Origin: Enterobacter oligotrophicus | Lineage (GTDB): Bacteria; Pseudomonadota; Gammaproteobacteria; Enterobacterales; Enterobacteriaceae | DNA length: 64,000 nucleotides | Direction of reading: 5' to 3' | Assembly: GCF_009176645.1 (NCBI RefSeq) | Contig: NZ_AP019007.1 | Span: forward strand, 4,412,586 to 4,476,585 | Shown here: in pieces, positions 8,522-17,396 of the stretch | Position numbering within the stretch: position 1 is the stretch's first letter | Layout of the letters: each line of letters starts with the position of its first letter | The notes under the pieces: generated by a model | Database searches by the model: none | Seen by the model: only the letters and a program-made list of their open reading frames with translations | What the model was told of the DNA's origin: nothing | Program-made: the position numbers and the translations under genes

Positions 8522-8550
8522 AAAGGGGGGCCTTCCCGGCCCCTTTGTTT
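8522..8550 (+). terminator. leaky terminator/attenuator inside the fimbrial operon
   Basis: AAAGGGGGGCC (8522-8532) pairs with GGCCCCTTT (8538-8546) with a small G bulge, followed by GTTTT. It lies between the pilin and chaperone genes, where fimbrial operons often have a processing or attenuation hairpin that raises pilin mRNA relative to the downstream genes. Confidence 0.65.
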
Positions 8551-8563
8551 TATGAGGAATCAC

Positions 8564-9241
8564 ATGCGTTTTATCAGAACAATCGGGTTGGCCGCGGTAT
8601 CGTTACCGCTAATATTTTCAGGGGCCAATGCCGGAGTGATTATTGGCGGCACGCGTATCATTTTTGATGGTGCGAAAAAGGAAGCGTCAATAGGTGTCAC
8701 TAACCCTGACAGCACTCCGTATTTAATTCAGTCCTGGATTGATTTAAAAGACGGTCATTCTGGTAAAACGCCTTTTATTATCACACCACCTTTATACCGT
8801 CTGGATGGCGGGCAACAAAACGTGGAACGTATCGTGATGACAGGAACCTTGCCGCAGGATAAAGAAACGTTGTTCTGGCTAAATATTAAAGCCATTCCGG
8901 CTGCATCCAGCCAGGCTAATTCTCTGCAAATCGCCGTTAAAACACGAATTAAGCTCATTTATCGGCCTGAGGATCTTCGCGCGTCAACACCGGAAGAGCA
9001 AGCGACGAAATTAACCTGGCAAAGAACAGGAAATGAACTTCAGGTCACTAACCCAACACGCTATGTGATCAATTTTAATGAAGTGAGTGTTGGCGGCCAA
9101 AACATTGACGATGTGACATATGTTTTGCCAGGAGAGTCAGCCCGCTTCCCATTACCCGCAGGGGCTCGTGGCAACTCGCTCATATTTAAAATTATCAACG
9201 ACTATGGCAGCCCCGGAAAACCACATCAAGCCAGCTTGTGA
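8564..9241 (+). CDS. periplasmic fimbrial chaperone (PapD/FimC family)
   Basis: 225 residues from the second of two nearby ATGs, chosen because GAGGA lies 5 bases upstream and a clean signal peptide (MRFIRTIGLAAVSLPLIFSGANA) follows. The mature protein begins GVIIGGTRIIFDGAKKEASI, with the conserved Arg of the subunit-binding cleft. KTRIKLIYRP carries the conserved Lys and the family IKLxYRP motif. The chaperone folds subunits by donor-strand complementation and passes them to the usher. Its stop is 42 bases before the likely usher start. Confidence 0.9.
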   Translation: MRFIRTIGLAAVSLPLIFSGANAGVIIGGTRIIFDGAKKEASIGVTNPDSTPYLIQSWIDLKDGHSGKTPFIITPPLYRLDGGQQNVERIVMTGTLPQDKETLFWLNIKAIPAASSQANSLQIAVKTRIKLIYRPEDLRASTPEEQATKLTWQRTGNELQVTNPTRYVINFNEVSVGGQNIDDVTYVLPGESARFPLPAGARGNSLIFKIINDYGSPGKPHQASL

Positions 9242-9282
9242 GTTTTAAAAGCGGCGCTTCTGTACTGATTAGGCTTATAACA

Positions 9283-11823
9283 ATGACAATAAAAAATAAT
9301 AAGATGCGGCCTGCTCGCCTGGCGACGTATATCGCCATCGCGCTTACAGGTTCTGCACAGCCTCTGTATGCCAGCGAGACGTTTAATTCCGAACTGGTTG
9401 AACTGGATAATCCTGGTATGGGCAGGGCAGATTTATCTGCCTTTGAATCAGGATCGCAGATGCCTGGAACGTACCATGTTGACGTCATTCTTGACGACCA
9501 GTTAATCGAGACCGTTGATATCCCCTTTAATACCCTTAAAGGCGTTGATGACAATGAAAAATTGCAGCCTTGCCTGAGTGTGGAACAGCTCAAACGCTGG
9601 GGAGTGAAAACCGATCTTTTTCCTGATATTGCAGCCGATAACAGTGTTTGCGCTAATCTTCAGGCAATTCCACAAGCCAGCACAGATTTTCAGTTTGGCA
9701 CTCAGCGGCTGGTCATCAGTATCCCCCAGGCTGCAATTAGCCTGCCTGCAAGAGGCTCTGTACCGCCGGAGATGTGGGATGAGGGTATACAGGCTGCAAT
9801 GCTCAATTACAGTCTGAGTGGCGCGAACAATTGGGCGAAAACGCGCAATGGCACTAACAGCGATAGCCAGTACGCAAACCTGCGTCCGGGGATAAATATT
9901 GGCCCGTGGCGTTTACGAAATTACTCCACGTGGTCGCGTGATGCATCCGGCCAGGATCAATGGGACACCGTCTATACCTACGTTCAGCGTGCCATTATTC
10001 CCCTGAAAGCGCAGCTAACGGTAGGGGACAGCACTGCGCCTGCCGATGTGTTTGACAGCATGCCTTTTCGTGGTGGACAACTGGCATCGGACGACGACAT
10101 GCTGCCAGACTCACTGAAAGGCTATGCGCCGGTGGTACGCGGTATCGCGCGTACCAATGCTCAGGTTGTGGTGCGCCAGAACGGGTATCAGATTTATCAA
10201 AGCTATGTCTCGCCTGGCGCGTTTGAAATTGTGGACATGTATCCCACCGGAGGCGCAGGGGATCTTGAGGTGACGATTAAAGAAGCCGATGGAAGCGAGC
10301 AACATTTCACTCTGCCTTATGCCTCGCTGCCCGTATTGCAGCGTGAGGGTCGGCTGAAATATGCCCTCACCGGAGGACAATATCGCTCATATAACAGCAG
10401 TGTGGATAAGACCCCGTTTGAACAAATCACCGGAATATATGGCCTGAAGCATGGCATTACCCTCTACGGGGGGCTGCAGGAATCAAGCAAATATCAGTCG
10501 CTTGCTTTCGGTACAGGTAAAAACATGGGCGATTTTGGCGCACTGTCCGCAGACGTGATCCAGGCATGGTCCACACCGAATAAAACAGCAAAAACGCGCG
10601 GCCAGTCCTGGCGAGCGCGTTACAGCAAGAACTTTGTGAATAGCGGGACGAATTTTTCCATTGCGGGATACCGCTATTCGACCAGTGGCTATTACGGGAT
10701 GCAGGACGTGCTGGATTCATACGGGGACAGCACTGCACTGCAGGACAGAAGACGTAACCGTGCGGAGCTGACAATGAGCCAGACGCTGGGGGGACGCCTC
10801 GGCGCTCTGACGCTTAGCGCTGCGCGTGAAGATTACTGGAATTCCCCTCAATCGATGGTCTCCTGGAGCGTCGGATACAACAATTACTGGCACAACATCA
10901 GCTATGGCGTGACATGGACATACAGTAAAAACAGCCACTCTGCCTCAAATAACGGGAGCGCTAAAACCTATGATCACGATCAGCTTCTGGCTTTTAATGT
11001 CAGCGTGCCGTTGGAGAAATTCCTGCCGCAAACCTGGGCTAACTATGGCGTGAACGCGAGCAAGGATCGCGGCACGACGCACAATATTGGTATGAACGGC
11101 GTGGCGCTGGAGAACCGGGCTCTGAGCTGGAACATGCAACAGGGTTACGGTACGGATGGCGTGGGTTATACAGGTAATGTAAACGGTGACTATAAAGGAA
11201 CATACGGCGAAGCCTCGGCGGGGTATAGCTACGATAAAAACAGTACACGTCTGAATTATGGTTTGCAGGGTGGGATCATCCTTCATGGTGACGGTGTGAC
11301 ACTCTCTCAGCCGCTGGGGGAAACAAATGTACTGGTAAAAGCACCTGGCGCTCATGGCGTGGATATTCGAAATCAGCCGGGTGTCCGCACGGATTACAAA
11401 GGCTATACGGTGGTGAGCAATCTTTCAGTTTACCGGAAAAATGACGTTATTCTCGATCCGGAAAATATGCCTGACGATGTTGAGCTGGACATCAATACCC
11501 GAACGGTAATACCGACGCGGGGAGCGCTGGTTAAAGCCGAATACATATCTAAAGTGGGTCGCCGGGTTCTGATGACCTTATCGGATAATAACCATTTTGT
11601 TCCATTTGGCGCGGTGGTCACGCTCTCAGGTGATAGCCAGAGCAGTTTTATCGTGGGCGATCGCGGACAGGTGTACTTAACGGGTATGCGCGAGCAGGGA
11701 GCAATATTAGCAACATGGGGAAATCAACCTGGTCAACGGTGTCGGGCTGAGTTCAGCTTGCCAAAACAATCATCTTATGGGGGCATAACAGAAGTAAACG
11801 CACAGTGCCTTCAGGACCGTTAA
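9283..11823 (+). CDS. outer membrane fimbrial usher
   Basis: About 846 residues, the usual FimD/PapC size. An N-terminal signal peptide ends near GSAQPLYA. The chaperone-binding domain has CLSVEQLKRWGV, the pore has the FIMD-type SLSGANN and YSLTGGQYR-like strands, and the C-terminal domain ends with a cysteine pair (QRCRAEF and VNAQCLQDR). The ATG at 9283 has TAGG upstream; GTG at 9238 (overlapping the chaperone stop) and ATG at 9304 are alternatives. It forms the export and assembly pore for the pilus. Confidence 0.9.
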   Translation: MTIKNNKMRPARLATYIAIALTGSAQPLYASETFNSELVELDNPGMGRADLSAFESGSQMPGTYHVDVILDDQLIETVDIPFNTLKGVDDNEKLQPCLSVEQLKRWGVKTDLFPDIAADNSVCANLQAIPQASTDFQFGTQRLVISIPQAAISLPARGSVPPEMWDEGIQAAMLNYSLSGANNWAKTRNGTNSDSQYANLRPGINIGPWRLRNYSTWSRDASGQDQWDTVYTYVQRAIIPLKAQLTVGDSTAPADVFDSMPFRGGQLASDDDMLPDSLKGYAPVVRGIARTNAQVVVRQNGYQIYQSYVSPGAFEIVDMYPTGGAGDLEVTIKEADGSEQHFTLPYASLPVLQREGRLKYALTGGQYRSYNSSVDKTPFEQITGIYGLKHGITLYGGLQESSKYQSLAFGTGKNMGDFGALSADVIQAWSTPNKTAKTRGQSWRARYSKNFVNSGTNFSIAGYRYSTSGYYGMQDVLDSYGDSTALQDRRRNRAELTMSQTLGGRLGALTLSAAREDYWNSPQSMVSWSVGYNNYWHNISYGVTWTYSKNSHSASNNGSAKTYDHDQLLAFNVSVPLEKFLPQTWANYGVNASKDRGTTHNIGMNGVALENRALSWNMQQGYGTDGVGYTGNVNGDYKGTYGEASAGYSYDKNSTRLNYGLQGGIILHGDGVTLSQPLGETNVLVKAPGAHGVDIRNQPGVRTDYKGYTVVSNLSVYRKNDVILDPENMPDDVELDINTRTVIPTRGALVKAEYISKVGRRVLMTLSDNNHFVPFGAVVTLSGDSQSSFIVGDRGQVYLTGMREQGAILATWGNQPGQRCRAEFSLPKQSSYGGITEVNAQCLQDR

Positions 11824-11824
11824 A

Positions 11825-12772
11825 ATGAAAATTGCAACCTTTATATTTTTGCTGTGTTCGTTTACTGGCTGGAATATTGCCTATGCCGGAACCTGTACAA
11901 CGATTACGCCGCAACTTTCTACGCTGTCTGTCGGTACGATTAACGTTCAGCGCGATACACCTGTCGGTACAGTGATATTTTCCCGTGCAGCGACAAGGAC
12001 AACTTCGTATTTAACGGGGTGTACCAATCCGTTAATGTTGGGATTCAGTATGCGGTATAATAGTGCAATACCGAGTGGTTTTGGCAACCACGTATATGCC
12101 ACTAATATCAGTGGCATTGGAATACGGTTTTCCTCCGGGAATTACTTTGAAAGTCCGAATAATACATTTACGTATAACGCCCAGACATCCTATGTCGAAT
12201 GGTTTGGCGGAAAGATTGAATTGATTGTAACCGGCCCGGTGTCGTCAGGCGTATTAATGCCTGGTGTTATTGGCGTAGTTATGCTGCAGGGGGCTGATGG
12301 AGTTTACCGTGAAGGTCTCACCACGCAGCTTAACGATGGGACTATCAACGCGCTGGCATGCAGTATCAGTTCGTCTCAGTTAACGTTTCCGATGGGTGAT
12401 ATTCCTGTTTCAATGTTCGGTTCTGTTGTGGGAACAACGCCGGCAGGGGCGCAGAATACGCAAAATCTGGGACTAAGTTGTTCCGCCGGAACCAATATCA
12501 ACGTTTCACTGAGTGGTATACAAAACCCGGATGTGGCTGATACAAGCGTAATGGCGTTAACAGGACAAGGGAATGCAGGTACGGCAAAAGGCGTTGGTGT
12601 GCAGCTTTTATATAACGGTTCACCGTTGGTCATGAATAGCCGGATTCTGTTAAAACAATCTGCGGGTGGGCAAGAGACGTTACCATTAACGGCTCGCTAT
12701 TATCAAACGTTAACGACCATTGAACCGGGCTCAGCAAATGCCTCAGCAACGCTGACGTTGACCTACCAGTAA
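11825..12772 (+). CDS. two-domain fimbrial tip adhesin (FimH-like architecture)
   Basis: 315 residues. The signal peptide MKIATFIFLLCSFTGWNIAYA is followed by a domain of about 155 residues with one cysteine pair (GTCTTITPQ and LTGCTNP), fitting a receptor-binding lectin domain. A C-terminal pilin domain (ACSISSSQLTFPMGDIPV through LSCSAGTNINVSLSG to ATLTLTYQ) follows. Its length and place after the usher fit a tip adhesin. The lectin-domain sequence is not one I recognise, so the receptor is unknown. It begins one base after the usher stop. Confidence 0.83.
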   Translation: MKIATFIFLLCSFTGWNIAYAGTCTTITPQLSTLSVGTINVQRDTPVGTVIFSRAATRTTSYLTGCTNPLMLGFSMRYNSAIPSGFGNHVYATNISGIGIRFSSGNYFESPNNTFTYNAQTSYVEWFGGKIELIVTGPVSSGVLMPGVIGVVMLQGADGVYREGLTTQLNDGTINALACSISSSQLTFPMGDIPVSMFGSVVGTTPAGAQNTQNLGLSCSAGTNINVSLSGIQNPDVADTSVMALTGQGNAGTAKGVGVQLLYNGSPLVMNSRILLKQSAGGQETLPLTARYYQTLTTIEPGSANASATLTLTYQ

Positions 12773-12783
12773 CAGGTGAGATA

Positions 12784-13296
12784 ATGCAAATGCAATATAA
12801 GAAATTCCTTTTTCTCGCTTTATTGTGCTGGAACGTCTATGCCGCAGACGGGGTGAATGTCAGCGTCACGGGAAATATTGTGGCCTCGCCCTGTGTATTT
12901 AACGGCGGGAATTCAAATCTTGATGTTAACCTTGGGAATATTCAGGCGATAAATATGGCGACGCCAGGGTCAACGTCCGATCCGGTCACATTTAATTTCG
13001 TGTTTACCCATTGTCCGGTGGGTACGCGTACCGTCACCGCCAGCTTTACCGGAACGCCCGATCCTGTTGCTGGCGCGGACTATTATATGAACAGCGGTTC
13101 GGCCACCAATGTTGCGGTGGCAATGAGAGAGCGGGCGTCTGGCATACTCAAGGGGACGGGTTCCAGCATCTCACAAAACATCGCGGCAGACAGAACCGCA
13201 ACTATGCCAATGCAGGCGTTGGTTAAATCTGTATCGGGTGGGGTAGCGCCAGGAAGCATAAGTGCAGTTGTGATGGTTACGCTGCAATACAATTAA
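12784..13296 (+). CDS. minor fimbrial subunit
   Basis: 170 residues with signal peptide MQMQYKKFLFLALLCWNVYA. The pilin features are SPCVFNGG and FTHCPVG (disulfide), GNIQA in the first strand region, and the C-terminal VTLQYN. It resembles FimG/FimF-type adaptor or terminator subunits. A GGTGAG ribosome site lies just upstream. Placed after the adhesin, it probably joins tip to shaft or ends the fibre. Confidence 0.85.
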   Translation: MQMQYKKFLFLALLCWNVYAADGVNVSVTGNIVASPCVFNGGNSNLDVNLGNIQAINMATPGSTSDPVTFNFVFTHCPVGTRTVTASFTGTPDPVAGADYYMNSGSATNVAVAMRERASGILKGTGSSISQNIAADRTATMPMQALVKSVSGGVAPGSISAVVMVTLQYN

Positions 13297-13345
13297 GTGG
13301 AAGAGAACTGTTCGTCTTTTTTATTACGATACATCGGTACGATCT

Positions 13346-14068
13346 ATGTTGAATATTTTGATTAAAGAAACGGATCTGTTTTTTAGAGCCGGATTACAAT
13401 ATTTTCTTGTGGATTTCTTTTCCCGTAATTTTAAACATCATCTCCACTTTAACTATGTATTTACGGCTGACAGCGTCAGTATGGCCGATATTGTCGTTCT
13501 TTCTTTATGTAATGGTGAAATGCTGACCTGCTTCCCTGAGTTTAAAAACCGGAAAAAAGGCATTGTGATAGGGTTGGTTGACGATGCGTTTCGCTTCCAG
13601 GCGATGTCATCCTGTTTTCAGGATATTATATTTATTTCCCGTAACGCTTCTCTTGACCAGGTGAGCGAGACGCTCTTTATTGCATGGCTTAAAATGCAAT
13701 TACCCGGATATAGCTGGAATAAAAATACCTGTCTGAATTGTCAACATAGAGTCTTATCACCACAGCAAGTCAGAATTATGGTGAGTTTTTACCGGGGTTT
13801 ATCAGTTATGCAAATAGCTGACGCGTTGCGGATAAGCGATAAAACGGTATTTACCCATAAATATATTTTGATGCAGAAATTTGACCTGCGAAGCGATTAT
13901 GAACTGATCGCTTTGCTCAACAGGCTGGTTGCAAAAAACAGTCACCCTAACGTTTTCCGTGACTATCTGGAAAAAGATTTCAGTGAAGAAAGCGATGCAG
14001 AAACGTCTGTACGTCAGGCCTGCGGTGGGGAGACTGCGGCAGGCGAAGAATCACAGAGCGTGAGGTGA
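13346..14068 (+). CDS. LuxR-type regulator at the end of the fimbrial operon
   Basis: 240 residues. The C-terminal half has a LuxR/FixJ helix-turn-helix (LSPQQVRIMVSFYRGLSVMQIADALRISDKTVFTHK, about 137-175). The N-terminal 120 residues look like a degenerate receiver and start MLNILIKETDLFFRAGLQYF; the phosphate-accepting Asp pattern is not clear. A CLNC motif precedes the DNA-binding domain. Same strand and 49 bases after the minor subunit, so it is probably co-transcribed and feeds back on fimbriae or motility. The charged tail after residue 205 has no recognised domain. Confidence 0.75.
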   Translation: MLNILIKETDLFFRAGLQYFLVDFFSRNFKHHLHFNYVFTADSVSMADIVVLSLCNGEMLTCFPEFKNRKKGIVIGLVDDAFRFQAMSSCFQDIIFISRNASLDQVSETLFIAWLKMQLPGYSWNKNTCLNCQHRVLSPQQVRIMVSFYRGLSVMQIADALRISDKTVFTHKYILMQKFDLRSDYELIALLNRLVAKNSHPNVFRDYLEKDFSEESDAETSVRQACGGETAAGEESQSVR

Positions 14069-14076
14069 CTTACGGT

Positions 14077-14110
14077 ATTGCCGGGTGGCGGCTACGCCTC
14101 ACCCGGCAAT
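14077..14110. repeat. REP element between convergent genes
   Basis: ATTGCCGGGTGGCG pairs with the complementary arm CTCACCCGGCAAT around a GGCTACGC centre. The GCCGGGTGGCG core is typical of enterobacterial REP units. It sits between the ends of the LuxR and formate dehydrogenase genes. Confidence 0.8.
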
Positions 14111-14114
14111 ATCC

Positions 14115-16265
14115 TTAAACGTTCACGGCGCTGATCAGCCGTGATTTCATGGTTTGGTACGCCGAAGCCGCAAAATCTTCCGCCCGGCGCTGGTCCTCAA
14201 TCGCCTCCAGTTGTACTGCACAATACTTCGTTTCCGGCGTTCTGGAGACCGGGTCGAGGTTATCCTGCGTCAGTTCGTTGCATGCGCCAATCCACCATTG
14301 ATAGGTCATATACACCGCACCGGTATTAATGCGTTCGCTGATGCTGGCGCGCGTGATGACTTTACCCCGGCGTGAACGTACCCATACCAGTTGACCATCG
14401 GCAATGCCCCGTTTATCCGCATCGGCAGGGTTGATCTGCACCTGACCGGGTTCATCGGCGAGGCTTTGCAGCGCGGCGCAGTTACCGGTCATTGAACGAC
14501 AGGAGTAATGACCGACCTCGCGCACGGTACATAGCACTAACGGATAATCCATATCCGGAGTTTCAGCCGGTGCGCGCCAGGCGGCGGCGAAAAGCTGTCC
14601 TTTGCCAGTCGGCGTATCGAACTGATTATTTTTATACAGGTACGGCGTCCCCGGATGATCGAGCGTCGGACACGGCCACTGCACATGGCCCATCTCGCCC
14701 ATTTTCTCATACGTAACGCCATAGAACAGCGGGCACAGCTCGCGCATCTCATCCCAGATCTGCTGGTTAGAGCTGTACTGCATCGGGTAGCCCATCTCAG
14801 TGGCAAGCAAACTAATGATTTCCCAGTCCCGCTTCACGTTACCGCTGGCGTCAATGGCTTTGCCGAAACGCTGAAAGCCCCGGTCAGCGCAGGTAAAGAC
14901 GCCGCCGTGTTCACCCCAGGAGGTTGCAGGCAGCAGCACATCCGCCACTTCTGCCGTTTTGGTCATGAAAATGTCCTGCACGACGACAAAATCGAGAGCC
15001 TCGAAACCGCGGCGGACCAGGCCGAGATCGGCCTCGGTCTGAAGCGGATCTTCCCCCATGATGTAGTAGGCTTTGACCTTCCCCTCCAGCGCAAGGTGCG
15101 GTACTTCGGTGATGCGCGCTCCGACACGATCGTCCATGTTATTGACGTCGATCCCCCACGCATCGGCAAACTTTTGCCTGACTGCCGGGTCAGTAACGTC
15201 CTGATAGCCGGGGAACATATTGGGCAGAACGCCCATGTCACAGGCACCCTGAACGTTATTCTGCCCGCGAACCGGGCCGACACCCACGGCAGGGCGACCC
15301 AGGTTGCCGGTCAATAGCGCCAGGCTGGAAAGACCTTTCACGACGTCCACTGCCTGACCAAACTGCGTTACGCCCATTCCCCACATCACCGTTGCAGAAG
15401 GCGCTGCGGCAAAGGTACGCATCGCCTGACGAACCTCCTGCGCAGGAATGCCTGTAAGGTGTTCCACTTTCTCCGGCGCGTAAGCGCTGACCATCTGGCG
15501 ATACATATCCAGACCTTCCGTGAAGCGCGCAACGTAATTCTTGTCGTACAGCTCCTCCTCCAGCAGCACATAGCCAAACGCGTTGACCAGGGCCATATTA
15601 CTGCCGTTTTTCAGTTGCAGATGCTGATCGGCAATGCGTGCCGTTTCAATGCGACGCGGATCGCAGACGATGATTTTCGCGCCGTTCTCGCGCGCTTTAA
15701 GCACTCGTCTGGCGACGATCGGATGGGAATCCGCACAGTTGTAGCCAAACACCAGCAGGCACTTTGAGTGTTCAATATCATTTATGGAATTACTCATCGC
15801 CCCGTTGCCGAGCGTTTCCTGTAAACCGGCAACAGAGGGGCCATGGCAGACGCGCGCGCAGCAGTCGACGTTATTGGTGTGAAGCACCGCGCGGGCAAAT
15901 TTTTGCATGACATAGTTAGTTTCATTCCCGGTCCCCCTTGATGAACCGGTCGTCATGATTGCGCGGGGGCCAAACTGGGCTTTGATATTATTGAGTTTTT
16001 GCGCGGTATAGCGGATAGCTTCTTCCCATGTAACAGGCGTAAAAGCAGCGCCTTTATGATAGCGGATCATGGGTTGCGTTAAGCGGGGAGTCAGCAGACG
16101 CGTATCGTTCAGGAAGTCCCAACCGTAATACCCTTTCAGACACAGGGTGCCCTGATTGGTTACACCATCCGCGGCTTCGGCACGGATAATGCGGTTATTT
16201 TCTACAACGAGAGTTAATTTACAGCCCGCACCACAGTAAGGGCAGACGCTAGCGATTTTTTTCAT
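14115..16265 (-). CDS. formate dehydrogenase H-type alpha subunit, cysteine form
   Basis: 716 residues, the length of E. coli FdhF (715) and roughly two-thirds identical by eye. It has an N-terminal 4Fe-4S site (CPYCGAGC and GTLCLKGYYGWDF) and molybdopterin domains (ATSWGEHGGVF, REVGHYSCRSMTGNCAAL, YMTYQWWIGACNEL). At the catalytic selenocysteine (residue 140) the motif is CCARVCHGPSVAGL with a plain TGC codon (15846-15848), so translation needs neither SelB nor SECIS. It oxidises formate to CO2 in the cytoplasm; the partner is unknown, as no hydrogenase or small subunit is nearby. ATG at 16265 is preferred to the in-frame TTG three bases earlier because it matches the E. coli start. Confidence 0.9.
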   Translation of the reverse strand: MKKIASVCPYCGAGCKLTLVVENNRIIRAEAADGVTNQGTLCLKGYYGWDFLNDTRLLTPRLTQPMIRYHKGAAFTPVTWEEAIRYTAQKLNNIKAQFGPRAIMTTGSSRGTGNETNYVMQKFARAVLHTNNVDCCARVCHGPSVAGLQETLGNGAMSNSINDIEHSKCLLVFGYNCADSHPIVARRVLKARENGAKIIVCDPRRIETARIADQHLQLKNGSNMALVNAFGYVLLEEELYDKNYVARFTEGLDMYRQMVSAYAPEKVEHLTGIPAQEVRQAMRTFAAAPSATVMWGMGVTQFGQAVDVVKGLSSLALLTGNLGRPAVGVGPVRGQNNVQGACDMGVLPNMFPGYQDVTDPAVRQKFADAWGIDVNNMDDRVGARITEVPHLALEGKVKAYYIMGEDPLQTEADLGLVRRGFEALDFVVVQDIFMTKTAEVADVLLPATSWGEHGGVFTCADRGFQRFGKAIDASGNVKRDWEIISLLATEMGYPMQYSSNQQIWDEMRELCPLFYGVTYEKMGEMGHVQWPCPTLDHPGTPYLYKNNQFDTPTGKGQLFAAAWRAPAETPDMDYPLVLCTVREVGHYSCRSMTGNCAALQSLADEPGQVQINPADADKRGIADGQLVWVRSRRGKVITRASISERINTGAVYMTYQWWIGACNELTQDNLDPVSRTPETKYCAVQLEAIEDQRRAEDFAASAYQTMKSRLISAVNV

Positions 16266-16391
16266 CAATAACAGACCTGTTAAGAAATGAAGCGATGTTT
16301 AACTGGATAGCCCAGTCCCGTAGGGGAGAACTAGCAGGAACCATGCCACATTGTCTTTTGTTGTTTTACAGGGAGTTATGAAGAGGGGGAG

Positions 16392-16433
16392 CGTGTCATC
16401 GTCAGGCGCTTCGTCAAAACTGACGATGACACG
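16392..16433. repeat. 14-bp perfect inverted repeat
   Basis: CGTGTCATCGTCAG (16392-16405) and CTGACGATGACACG (16420-16433) are exact inverted copies with a 14-base spacer. It lies past the ariR stop and upstream of the formate dehydrogenase gene. No T-run follows on either strand. It could be a Rho-assisted terminator or 3' stabiliser for the ycgZ-ymgA-ariR mRNA, or a regulator site. Confidence 0.55.
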
Positions 16434-16458
16434 TTAGCAAGGGTTGGCGAAGGGGAGG

Positions 16459-16737
16459 TTACAGATCATCCATGGTATAACCCACGACAATTTCCAGCGT
16501 TTTACGAATAACATCCGCCTTCACAACGTCGTCGGTTGTTTCCAGCGTCTGGATCAGCCAAAGAATGATCGCTTTATTGGTAAGGTGGCCTTCGGAAGCA
16601 AGAACACAACGTACTGCAGTAGCAAAAATGGCGGACTCTTCAGCAAAACGATCGCCGGCGTGACGGAAATACTCCGATAACGCGCTATCTAAAAAGGCGG
16701 AATGGTATTTGGGTTGAAGCTGAATGTGTTGTCTCAT
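16459..16737 (-). CDS. ariR: biofilm/acid-resistance connector protein AriR (YmgB)
   Basis: 92 residues, closely matching E. coli AriR (88 residues), most clearly in LETTDDVVKADVIRKTLEIVVGYTMDDL. It is a small helical dimer that in E. coli acts with YcgZ and YmgA in an Rcs-linked biofilm and acid-resistance response. It is the last gene of a three-gene minus-strand operon; ymgC of E. coli is absent. Confidence 0.88.
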   Translation of the reverse strand: MRQHIQLQPKYHSAFLDSALSEYFRHAGDRFAEESAIFATAVRCVLASEGHLTNKAIILWLIQTLETTDDVVKADVIRKTLEIVVGYTMDDL

Positions 16738-16766
16738 TTCTTTTCACCGTAGCTGTAAAGTGGTAG

Positions 16767-17087
16767 TCAATGTATTTTCTTTGGATCGGATGGTTTTCCA
16801 TTACCTAATAACGGCACTACATTGTCTTTGTTATCTCTGAGAGGTCCCTCTCTGATGGTTCTTCCCTGTGCGGTTCTGCCGCGTCTGAAGGCGATAATGT
16901 TCTCACCGATTTCGGCGATCGCCTTCGCGAGAGTCTCCCGCCGCTGGGGATTATGTTCATGTGCTTTCATATCCCGCAGGCGCTGAACTAAGCGATCAAT
17001 GGTCAGCGGTTCCCACTCTTTCAGAAGTGAAAGAACAGCGTCTCCTATAAGCTGGTCAATCAGTCGCTCTGCGTCACTGCTGTTCAT
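16767..17087 (-). CDS. ymgA: connector protein YmgA
   Basis: 106 residues from MNSSDAERLIDQLIGDAVL, resembling E. coli YmgA (90 residues) in its N-terminal helical part and in a tail rich in Arg, Asn and Lys. The start at 17087 lies 4 bases after the ycgZ stop; the longer open frame would overlap ycgZ and is unlikely. In E. coli, YmgA and AriR stimulate the Rcs phosphorelay when the BluR repressor is released. Divergence in the C-terminal third lowers confidence. Confidence 0.75.
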   Translation of the reverse strand: MNSSDAERLIDQLIGDAVLSLLKEWEPLTIDRLVQRLRDMKAHEHNPQRRETLAKAIAEIGENIIAFRRGRTAQGRTIREGPLRDNKDNVVPLLGNGKPSDPKKIH

Positions 17088-17091
17088 AACG

Positions 17092-17331
17092 TTAGCGTTC
17101 GAAGAGCAGACCAAGCAGCATGTGATAATGCTGTTCCTCGTCCGGGCCATTGGCATTTTCGAGGCGGCTTAATAATTTGGTACAGAGCGATTTGCGGTTG
17201 AGATGTCGACCATCGCTCAGGATTTCAACAACCACCTGACCCAGTGTCTCCTGCTGAGTTGGCAGCGCAGTTTTCTCAAAATATTGCGCAATCGCTGTTG
17301 CTGAATCTGCGGCGTAACCGTTCTGTTGCAT
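17092..17331 (-). CDS. ycgZ: connector protein YcgZ
   Basis: 79 residues from MQQNGYAADSATAIAQYFEK, matching E. coli YcgZ (78) through TQQETLGQVVVEILSDGRHLNRKSLC to LLGLLFE. AGGAG six bases before ATG fixes the start; the upstream extension is not coding. It is the first gene of ycgZ-ymgA-ariR, divergent from bluF, and preceded by TGTACA-rich DNA that probably binds BluR. Confidence 0.88.
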   Translation of the reverse strand: MQQNGYAADSATAIAQYFEKTALPTQQETLGQVVVEILSDGRHLNRKSLCTKLLSRLENANGPDEEQHYHMLLGLLFER

Positions 17332-17396
17332 GTTTCGCTCCTGTAAATATCCGTAATCAGTAACGTTACATTTAAGGTATACACAATTTTCAAATC

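Noticed and set aside
14115..16265. In-frame UGA selenocysteine codon expected for formate dehydrogenase H
   Set aside because: The codon at the Sec position (15846-15848) is TGC on the coding strand; the frame is open throughout, so no recoding is needed.
16266..16268. TTG start three bases upstream of the FdhF-type ATG
   Set aside because: The ATG gives the MKK start that matches E. coli FdhF; TTG would add one Met-encoded residue without benefit.
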